Shown here piece after piece: positions 16,001-22,227 of a DNA stretch of 33,847 nt. The notes under the pieces were generated by a model that was given only the letters and a program-made list of their open reading frames with translations, was not told the origin of the DNA and made no database searches. Position 1 is the first letter of the stretch, and the number at the start of each line of letters is the position of its first letter. Location: positions 1-33,847 of the forward strand of contig NZ_QLVG01000060.1 of the NCBI RefSeq assembly GCF_003382685.1, read 5' to 3'. The stretch comes from Halorussus litoreus (GTDB lineage Archaea; Halobacteriota; Halobacteria; Halobacteriales; Haladaptataceae). The position numbers and the translations under genes are program-made.

Positions 16001-17124
16001 AGTAGCTCTCCGAGTGTGCCGAATCCATCGAGTACGAACAGCGCCGCCAGCGTCAGCACGACCGCGAGCGCCGCGAGGCCGGCCGCCCACGCGAGCACTC
16101 GCGGGGAGTAACTCACGCTGGAGTTGACCTCCCGGTCCTGTCGGATGCGTTCGAGTCTGGTCGCGGTCAGCTTCCAGCCCGGCACCGCACCGACCACGAG
16201 ACCGGCCACGAGCGCGCCCGCGAGATTGACCATCCCGGTCGAGCGCGCGTCGCTCTCGGCGGCTTCGAGCGTTGCGAGGTAGTGTCGCTTCGCCGCGTCC
16301 GCGCTCGCCTTCGCCGAGCGCTCGCGCTCTTGTGCGGCTTCCAGCGCGGCCAGTGCGTTCGACCCGCCGCTGGCGCGCCACGCGGTTCCGTAGAGCCCGG
16401 CTTCGAGGTCGGCCCGCGCCTCCGTCACCGACTCGCTGCTGTCGTTGATCGCCGCGAGCTGCTCCTCGGTGACGTTGCTCAGGTTCGCCTCGCCCGACTC
16501 GACCGCGGCAGCCGACTCGTTCAGCGCCTCGGCCGCGCTCGTGAGGTTCGACGCAGCCGCGAGGAACCGCGTCTCGTTGTCGGTGTAGTCCGTTTTCGCG
16601 TCCTCGCTCTCGAACGTTATCGAGTCGTTCGCCAACTCCGAGTCGACCGTCGCGGGCCGCGGCACGTCGATGGAGACCGCGGGGATTTCGCCCTTCCGGT
16701 CGACGAGACCGAGCACGTCGACGTGTGACGTCTCGCCGGTCACCCGAACGGTCGCCGTCGCGTCGGTCGAGTCGAGTATCTCCAGCCCCTCCGAGTTCGA
16801 CAGTTCCCACTCGGAGCCGTACGTGTTCAGCGCCGACCGCTCCTCGCAGAGCGCCAGCTTGAGCGTCGTTCCGGCGTACAGCGTGGCGTTCTCGCCGGAC
16901 CCTGTCAGCACCTGCGTGCCGGTCGTCGACGACGAGCCCGGCAGGATGCCGACGAGGTGCTGCCCGCCGCTGGTCTCCCCGCAGGCAGCGTCGGCGTCCG
17001 GGTAGGTCGCCGCGGCCGCGGGGCTCGCGGCGAACAGGGCCGCCGAACAGACCACCAGTAGGCCGACCGCCAGCACCGAGACGCGCTGGCGAACGTGCTC
17101 TTCAGGGGTACCGTCGCGGCTCAT
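15997..17124 (-). CDS. exported membrane protein with helical ectodomain and two C-terminal TM helices
   Basis: This 375-residue protein has a signal peptide at about 1-38 (AAAA before TYPD). A small beta-rich part with Cys pairs precedes a long Ala/Glu helical region (about 165-295) with several sequons. Transmembrane helices lie at about 298-318 and 344-364, with a short basic cytoplasmic loop between them (RLERIRQDRE). The start is ATG at 17124, overlapping the stop of the 92-residue gene as ATGA. The frame is open upstream, but the extension is Arg-rich shadow sequence. Its stop overlaps the next ATG as ATGA, so it sits in a chain of coupled membrane proteins between two tubulin-like genes. 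No family is recognised. Confidence 0.85.
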   Translation of the reverse strand: MSRDGTPEEHVRQRVSVLAVGLLVVCSAALFAASPAAAATYPDADAACGETSGGQHLVGILPGSSSTTGTQVLTGSGENATLYAGTTLKLALCEERSALNTYGSEWELSNSEGLEILDSTDATATVRVTGETSHVDVLGLVDRKGEIPAVSIDVPRPATVDSELANDSITFESEDAKTDYTDNETRFLAAASNLTSAAEALNESAAAVESGEANLSNVTEEQLAAINDSSESVTEARADLEAGLYGTAWRASGGSNALAALEAAQERERSAKASADAAKRHYLATLEAAESDARSTGMVNLAGALVAGLVVGAVPGWKLTATRLERIRQDREVNSSVSYSPRVLAWAAGLAALAVVLTLAALFVLDGFGTLGELL

Positions 17125-17399
17125 TCGTTCCCACCTCGCGTCGCGTACGCGAGGAGGCCGCCGCCGAGGAGGCCGACCGCCAACCCGAGGCCGAGTCCGG
17201 CGGTCCGGGGCACCCACGGACTGTTCGTGAGCGCCATCGCGTCGGCCGTGGCGTCGGTCTGCTCCTGTATCTGGTTGGCGAGCCGGTCGTCGGCGGGCGA
17301 ATCCTCCGCGCCGTCCACGACCCCGGGAACGCCCACGAGTGCGGCGGCGACGAGTGCAAGAACGGCCACAAAGCCTATAAAAACGACTGTGCGCGTCAT
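17121..17399 (-). CDS. small membrane protein (92 residues), signal or TM plus C-terminal TM
   Basis: A hydrophobic N-terminal segment (about 4-26) is either a signal peptide or a first membrane helix. An acidic loop follows (30-60, AEDSPADDRLANQIQEQTDA), then a glycine-rich transmembrane helix at about 66-86 ending in TRGGNE. Both ends overlap neighbours by four bases (ATGA with the tubulin-like gene upstream and with the 375-residue gene downstream), which makes it a real, coupled gene despite its size. The longer open frame upstream (to 17555) lies inside the tubulin-like gene and is rejected. Function unknown; it could be a small subunit stabilising the membrane complex. Confidence 0.8.
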   Translation of the reverse strand: MTRTVVFIGFVAVLALVAAALVGVPGVVDGAEDSPADDRLANQIQEQTDATADAMALTNSPWVPRTAGLGLGLAVGLLGGGLLAYATRGGNE

Positions 17400-18601
17400 A
17401 TCGTCTGCCCGACCTCGCTCTCGGCCTCGTACTCGTCGGCCCGATCCTCGATCTCGGTGATGCGGTCGACGTTCTCCCGCCGGTAGGTGAACAGCGAGGT
17501 GAACGACGCGAGGTTCCGGCGGGTGAGCGCGACGCCGAGGTTGACCTCGGGGCACTGGGCCTCGAGGAACCGGCGGATGGTCGAGGTCTCGATGCGGTTG
17601 TCGCCGCCGGAGATGTACTCGACCGGTGCGCGGACCAGCCCGATGGCCTTCTCGGCCTCCTCGGGCGAGACGCCCGAGAGCGTCTGCTTGCTCGTCGCCA
17701 GCCTCGAAAGCGCGCTGCTGTCGACCTCCTGGCCGCCCACGAACGGGACGAGGTAGCCCAGCAGCGACCGGGTCATCGACACCGAGCGGCCGATGGTGGC
17801 GTACCCCGGCGTGGGGTTGGTGCCGCGCGTGTCGAACGACAGCGAGGTCACCACGTCCTGGAGGTCGACCACTGGCGGGTCGACGTCGTCGTACTCGCCC
17901 GGGTCGATGCGTTCAAGCGTCGACCCGGAGATGAGGTCGACCAGCCCCGAGGCCACGTACTCGTTGTACTCCGAGAACCGGCCCTCGGCGGCGTCCTCGT
18001 AGGCCAGTCGCTGGTTGTCCACGAGGACGATGCCGTCGACGGACTCCTCCAGCCTGTCGAGCCCGTAGACGGTGTTCCACGCCTGTCGGCCCGCGCTGAT
18101 CTGCTCGTCGTCCTCCGATACTGGTCCCTTCGTGTTGGGGAGCACCGCGACGGCGATGATCTGAGCCACGCCGTCGGTGTACTCCTTGATCGCGTCGGCC
18201 ACGTGGGGAGCGATACCACATCCGGTCCCACCACCGAGTCCGAGGCAGACGAACGCGAAGGGGATGTCCCCCGGCGTGCCGTCGTCCTCGTCGAAGTGCG
18301 ACGAGAGGGTGCCCAGCAGTTCCTCGCGGTTGTCGGACATCACCTCGTCAGCCTGAACCGGGTTGCGGCCGAAGCCCCCGGTCACCTGTTCCTCGAAACC
18401 CGGCGTTCCCCGCTCGACGAGTCCGTGGCGCTCGGCGATGCCGTACTGGTTCGCCTCGTCCACGTTCGAGAGGTTGCGGAGGTCCCGGATGGTCGAATTG
18501 AACACCAGTGGCGAGGCGGGGGTCGAGACGCGCCGATGGCCGAACACGTCGTCCACGATAGCGCTGCCCGCTTGCCCGGTGCCAGCAAATACGTAAACCA
18601 T
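17396..18601 (-). CDS. FtsZ/tubulin-superfamily GTPase, divergent (copy 2)
   Basis: This 401-residue protein has clear nucleotide-binding loops: T1 AGTGQAGS (6-13), T4 GGGTGCG (123-129), T6-like VDNQRL (194-199), and T7-like VVDLQDVVT (244-252). D246 and D249 fit the catalytic positions of FtsZ; the Asn before them is replaced. The C-terminal part is acidic and helical with no membrane segment. I chose ATG 18601 because T1 then begins six residues in, as in other family members, and because a TATA-like element lies about 38 bases upstream. A GTG at 18637 in frame is the alternative and would add 12 residues. It is the first gene of the second transcription unit and overlaps the 92-residue gene. 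GTP binding is very likely; filament formation is inferred. Confidence 0.87.
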   Translation of the reverse strand: MVYVFAGTGQAGSAIVDDVFGHRRVSTPASPLVFNSTIRDLRNLSNVDEANQYGIAERHGLVERGTPGFEEQVTGGFGRNPVQADEVMSDNREELLGTLSSHFDEDDGTPGDIPFAFVCLGLGGGTGCGIAPHVADAIKEYTDGVAQIIAVAVLPNTKGPVSEDDEQISAGRQAWNTVYGLDRLEESVDGIVLVDNQRLAYEDAAEGRFSEYNEYVASGLVDLISGSTLERIDPGEYDDVDPPVVDLQDVVTSLSFDTRGTNPTPGYATIGRSVSMTRSLLGYLVPFVGGQEVDSSALSRLATSKQTLSGVSPEEAEKAIGLVRAPVEYISGGDNRIETSTIRRFLEAQCPEVNLGVALTRRNLASFTSLFTYRRENVDRITEIEDRADEYEAESEVGQTI

Positions 18602-18634
18602 GTCGGTACGTCGGTCATTTATCCACAAAGCGGA

Positions 18635-18647
18635 CACATATACCTAA
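18635..18647 (-). promoter_or_regulatory. TATA-like promoter of the second tubulin transcription unit
   Basis: The minus strand reads TTAGGTATATGTG. Counting about 27 bases from the TATA centre puts transcription start near 18613, giving a leader of roughly a dozen bases before the ATG at 18601. It follows directly on an oligo-T tract, so it separates this unit from the 551-residue gene upstream. Confidence 0.45.
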
Positions 18648-18679
18648 CGGAAGTACGAATTCTAGCACACGTTACAGGC

Positions 18680-18685
18680 AAAAAA
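18680..18685 (-). terminator. oligo-T terminator after the 551-residue protein gene
   Basis: On the minus strand, TGA at 18693-18691 is followed by GACGGTTTTTTGCC. Six T within ten bases of the stop fit archaeal termination and mark the end of the first transcription unit. Confidence 0.45.
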
Positions 18686-18690
18686 CCGTC

Positions 18691-20346
18691 TCAGCCTCGA
18701 AGTCGTCGAAGCATCACGCTGTACTCGTTGCGCTCGTAGAGATTCTCCACGTAGTCGAGAGTTTCGTCTGCGGCCGCCACCATCCCGGCCGCTCGGGCGT
18801 CGTCGCCGCCCGCCGCGGCCCCCTCGGCGTCGTCGAGGAGCGCGTCCACCAGCGAGAGGAAGTGCAGCGGGATGGAGTGGTTGTGGTCGCGCCGCCCGTC
18901 CACGTACCGGTCCTCGACCTCCTCGCGGCGGTCGGCGACCGCCTCGCGGCGCTCTCCGACTCCCTTCGCGGAACCACTAGCTTCCATCGCCGCCCCGTCG
19001 GCGGACGCGCCGCTGCCGGCAGCGGCGCGTCCGCCGACTGCGTCGAGTTGGGACAGCAGCGTGCTGTCGTAGAACCGCAGTTCCGACCGGACCGCGTACG
19101 GGACGACGGCGTTCGACTCGTCGGCCCGGTCGAGCATCTCGCGGAGGTCGGCGATCCGGTCCTCAACCGCGTCGGCGACCGGGCCCGACCTGCCGTCGAG
19201 GTCCGCCGCCACGTCGTCCGCGAGTTCCTCGACCGCGTCCTGGTCGAGGTCCGCGACGACGCTCTGGGTCGTCGAGGCGGCGTCGAGCTGGTCGACCGCG
19301 GTTTCGAGCGCGGCCCGGAGGTCGCCCATCCCGGGCGAGGCGAGGCGGTCGAGCAGTCGCTTGGCGACCGCGCTCTCGGGGCGGCGCTCGCGGCGCACCT
19401 CGCCGGCGACCGACGACGCCTGTCCGCCCGAGGCCTCGCCGTCGGTGAACACGAGTTCGTCGCGCTCGACCGCGTCGGCGAGCACGCCCAGTCGCTCGGC
19501 CACCGGTCGGCCGCTGTCGGGTCCTACGTCCACGTCGGTCGCGCCGGTCGCGGCCGCGGTGAGCGCGTCGGTTGCCTCGCCAATCTGATCGCGCTCGCTC
19601 TCGCGGCGGTCGGCGCTCGACCGACGTTCGGCGGCCGCCTCGGCCAGTCCGACGACTGCCGAGGCGGTCTCGGAATCGAGGTGGTCGAGTTCCTCGCGGA
19701 TTCGTCGAACGTCACCCGGTGCGACCCCGTCCGAGTCGGACACCTCGGCCACCGCGCGGTCGAGCGCCTGCTGGGTGTCCAGCGCCGCGGCGGCGTCTGT
19801 CAGCACGCCATCGAGGTCGTCGGCGCGCTCGGGCGAGGCCAGCGCGTCGAGCAGTCGGCGGCCGGCGGGCGAGGACGGCGACTGCTCGCGCCGGAGCCGG
19901 GTCGCCGCGTTGGCGGCCGCGCCGTCGGCGGTGTCAGTGCCTCCAGGTGTCCCGCCGGGGCCAACCGACAACTGGTCGCGCCGGACTGCCCGCGAGAGGG
20001 CTTCTGCCTTCTCGACGGCCGAGGCGTCGGGCTGTGGCGCGTCCCGGAGGTGCCGGTCGAGGTCGGCGTCGGCGACCAGCGCGTCGACGGCCTCCTCCAG
20101 CGCGTCGAGTTCGCGCTCTATCGATTTGGGGTCCTCGCGGGCGTCGAGCCGCCGGGCGATTCCACTCAGGTCGCCGTCGCCGTCGTCGGAGCCGCCGAAC
20201 AGGCCCAGCACGCCGACCGTGGCCAGCGCGGCGACGGTCGCGACCGTCGCCGCGCTGGCCGCTCCGATTCCGGGGAGAACGGTTTCGGGAAGGACGAGTC
20301 CGGGGGTCGCGAGTCCTGCAAGTCCGAGGGAGGCGAGTCCCGGCAT
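18691..20346 (-). CDS. helical/coiled-coil protein with N-terminal TM segment
   Basis: This 551-residue protein has a hydrophobic N-terminus with one likely transmembrane helix (about 27-50, ending GVLGLFGG). The remainder is a very long, acidic, Ala/Asp/Glu/Arg-rich helical region. Two related blocks resembling RRLLDALASPERADDLDG and KRLLDRLASPGMGDLRA suggest an internal duplication. A conserved-looking C-terminal helical part ends EYSVMLRRLRG. The open frame extends to 20580, but that lies within the tubulin-like gene. ATG 20346, four bases after that gene's TGA, is chosen; there is no Shine-Dalgarno, so reinitiation is likely. Probably a membrane-tethered partner of the zinc-finger tubulin (inference). 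A perfect 42-base palindrome lies near its 3' end (18997-19038). Confidence 0.8.
   Translation of the reverse strand: MPGLASLGLAGLATPGLVLPETVLPGIGAASAATVATVAALATVGVLGLFGGSDDGDGDLSGIARRLDAREDPKSIERELDALEEAVDALVADADLDRHLRDAPQPDASAVEKAEALSRAVRRDQLSVGPGGTPGGTDTADGAAANAATRLRREQSPSSPAGRRLLDALASPERADDLDGVLTDAAAALDTQQALDRAVAEVSDSDGVAPGDVRRIREELDHLDSETASAVVGLAEAAAERRSSADRRESERDQIGEATDALTAAATGATDVDVGPDSGRPVAERLGVLADAVERDELVFTDGEASGGQASSVAGEVRRERRPESAVAKRLLDRLASPGMGDLRAALETAVDQLDAASTTQSVVADLDQDAVEELADDVAADLDGRSGPVADAVEDRIADLREMLDRADESNAVVPYAVRSELRFYDSTLLSQLDAVGGRAAAGSGASADGAAMEASGSAKGVGERREAVADRREEVEDRYVDGRRDHNHSIPLHFLSLVDALLDDAEGAAAGGDDARAAGMVAAADETLDYVENLYERNEYSVMLRRLRG
18997..19038. repeat. 42-base perfect palindrome with no spacer, inside a gene
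   Basis: Bases 18997-19017 are the exact reverse complement of 19018-19038 (axis GCTGCC/GGCAGC). In the 551-residue protein it encodes a Gly/Ala/Ser-rich stretch. The next flanking bases do not pair. Confidence 0.9.
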
Positions 20347-20350
20347 GGGT

Positions 20351-22096
20351 TCAGGCCATGTTCTCCCGGCCGAGACACGAGAACAGCGGGTCCACGAGGT
20401 GCCAGATGTCCCGGAGGCTCTCGGCCTGTCTGCTGTTGCCCTCCTCCTTGAGCGTCTTGGCGTGTTCGTACATCGCCTCCAGCGACGGCATCTTAGGGTT
20501 CCACAGCGTGCCCCACAGATACACGTCGTCGAGGTACGGGATGACCATCTGGCTGATGTGGATGTCGATGGACTCGGCACCGCTCACGTCGTCGACGTTC
20601 AGGAACTCCTCGCCGCCGATGATCTCCCGGAGCGTGTTGTCGTTGACGTACGGCGAGACGTGCTCCATCTTCTCCTCCGGCCCGTAGATGATGAACGTGC
20701 CGCCCCACGCGGTCGTGGGGTCGAAGTCCGAGAGCTTGTTGTGGAACAGCGCGTTCCGGACCAGAATTTCGAGCCCGGACTTGTCGAGTTGGGCGTCACG
20801 CGACCGGCCGAGCACCGGCGCGAGGATGACCGCAGGCGTGTACTCGCGGTCGAGGTCGAGCGGATACTTGTCCTCGACCGGCCGGAAGCTGTCGGAGACG
20901 TCGAACACGTCACCCTGGATCGACATGGTGGCGTCCTGGTCGACGATCTGGGGCGTCGAGGACATGGTGAACGCTTCCAGGAACGCGACGAGGGGCTTGT
21001 TGAGTTCGGTGTACTGCGGCGGGTTGTACCGCTCGATGCCCTCGATGCGGGGCTTGATGTCGCCCTGCACGTCCTGAAGTCGCTCGTTGTTGAACGGGAT
21101 AATGGCGTCGGCGGTCTGGGACATCCGGGCGAGCCCGACCGCGCCGTTGGTCCGGGCCCGGCCGCCGAACTTGTCCTCTGCCGAGGGGATGACGACCGAA
21201 CTCAGCAGCGCCTTGTCGATGACGTAGTCGTCCGACAGCACCTCCTCGCGCACGTGCTCGGCGAGCGCGGGCGTCGACCCGCAGCCGGTGCCCTTCGTGA
21301 CGCTGTGGACGAACATGAGCGCCTGCGCGTCCCGGACGTGCTGGGGGTCCATGTCCCACCGGTCGCGGAACGGGTTGCCGTCCTCGAAGTCGGCCCGGAG
21401 CACCTTCTCGCCGTTGTCCCACCGCCGCCCCATGCCGGAGTAGTCGTGCTTGCCGAACCCGATGATGGCGTTCGGGAGCAGGTCGTTGCGGCTGTACTGC
21501 TTCAACTCCTGGGCGTAGTAGGTCTGCTCCAGCTCCGCGATGTTGGTGTTCAACATCCCGTAGCCCGCGAGCCCGCCGCGCCACACCAGCGCGCGGTCCT
21601 CGTTGTTGTGCTCCAGGGTGTTCTTCCGGAGCAGGATGGCGTCCATGATGTTGTTGCCCGCGCCGCCGACGCCGATCATGTACCACTTCTTGCCGTAGGC
21701 GTCGTCGAGCAGGTCGACGTCCCCGGCACCGCCGGACCCGCCGCTTCCCGGACCGCCCGCTCCGCCGGGGACGCCAGAGCCGCCGGCCCCCGCCGAATCG
21801 TCGGTCCCGCCGAGCGGCCCGGGCGTCGTCGAGCCTCCGGACCCTCCCGACCCAGCCGAGCCGCCCGATCCACTCGTCGGCGCTCCGGGGCCGCCAGCAT
21901 CCGGCCCGCCAGCGTCGCCTGCTGCGCCGTCGTCACCGAGGTCGGCCCCGCCGTTCTCGAACAGTTTCTCGTGACGGTCGCTGTACACTGCGCGCACTGA
22001 CGTCTCGTCGTCGGCGTGCGAGCCCAGCAGGTGTTCGTCGAGGCTGTCCTCCGCCCATTCCGTCTCGGTCTCGAAGCAGATTCTGCACTTTGTCAT
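20351..22096 (-). CDS. FtsZ/tubulin-superfamily protein with N-terminal zinc finger (copy 3)
   Basis: This 581-residue protein has a C2H2-type zinc finger at its N-terminus (C4, C7, H22, H27). A disordered Gly/Ser/Pro linker follows (about 50-126), then a tubulin-like GTPase domain: T1 IGVGGAGNN (141-149), MLNTN (181-185), T4 KGTGCGS (268-274), T6 NNERL (336-340), and a T7-like IVDQDAT (384-390). T4 lacks the first Gly of the canonical GGGTG motif, and the T7 spacing is one residue short, so hydrolysis may differ or be lost. The domain runs to the C-terminus with no membrane segment. ATG 22096 has no Shine-Dalgarno but overlaps the stop of a 44-codon ORF (ATGA). The 551-residue gene follows after four bases. 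GTP binding is likely; the finger's target is unknown. Confidence 0.85.
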   Translation of the reverse strand: MTKCRICFETETEWAEDSLDEHLLGSHADDETSVRAVYSDRHEKLFENGGADLGDDGAAGDAGGPDAGGPGAPTSGSGGSAGSGGSGGSTTPGPLGGTDDSAGAGGSGVPGGAGGPGSGGSGGAGDVDLLDDAYGKKWYMIGVGGAGNNIMDAILLRKNTLEHNNEDRALVWRGGLAGYGMLNTNIAELEQTYYAQELKQYSRNDLLPNAIIGFGKHDYSGMGRRWDNGEKVLRADFEDGNPFRDRWDMDPQHVRDAQALMFVHSVTKGTGCGSTPALAEHVREEVLSDDYVIDKALLSSVVIPSAEDKFGGRARTNGAVGLARMSQTADAIIPFNNERLQDVQGDIKPRIEGIERYNPPQYTELNKPLVAFLEAFTMSSTPQIVDQDATMSIQGDVFDVSDSFRPVEDKYPLDLDREYTPAVILAPVLGRSRDAQLDKSGLEILVRNALFHNKLSDFDPTTAWGGTFIIYGPEEKMEHVSPYVNDNTLREIIGGEEFLNVDDVSGAESIDIHISQMVIPYLDDVYLWGTLWNPKMPSLEAMYEHAKTLKEEGNSRQAESLRDIWHLVDPLFSCLGRENMA

Positions 22097-22227
22097 TGTG
22101 AGTGTGTCCGGTCGGTCGTTCGCTCGAACCGCGGGCCCTTCATCCTGTCGCGTCCGGCGGCAGTCGTCCTGCGCCCGGAGGGCATCGTCCCGCTGCGCGC
22201 CGGCGTATCCGCGAGTTGTCGAGTCAT
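22093..22227 (-). CDS. possible 44-residue basic mini-ORF between membrane-protein and tubulin genes
   Basis: The 127-base gap is one continuous ORF: its ATG overlaps the stop of the 668-residue gene (ATGA), and its TGA overlaps the ATG of the zinc-finger tubulin gene (ATGA). GGAG lies about nine bases before the start. The product is Arg/Thr-rich and basic, unusual for this organism. It would explain how the tubulin gene is translated without its own Shine-Dalgarno. No similarity is recognised, and it could also be an open spacer. Confidence 0.35.
   Translation of the reverse strand: MTRQLADTPARSGTMPSGRRTTAAGRDRMKGPRFERTTDRTHSQ

Noticed and set aside
13895-16810. The open frame of the 701-residue protein extends to 971 residues
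   Set aside because: The extra 270 codons are Arg-rich shadow sequence opposite the 375-residue gene's frame; the ATG at 16000 overlapping the preceding stop is the natural start.
12673-22096. Assigning the tubulin-like proteins as FtsZ1, FtsZ2 or CetZ
   Set aside because: The T7 Asn and the long conserved FtsZ/CetZ core are absent, and the neighbours differ from those of the standard division and shape genes.
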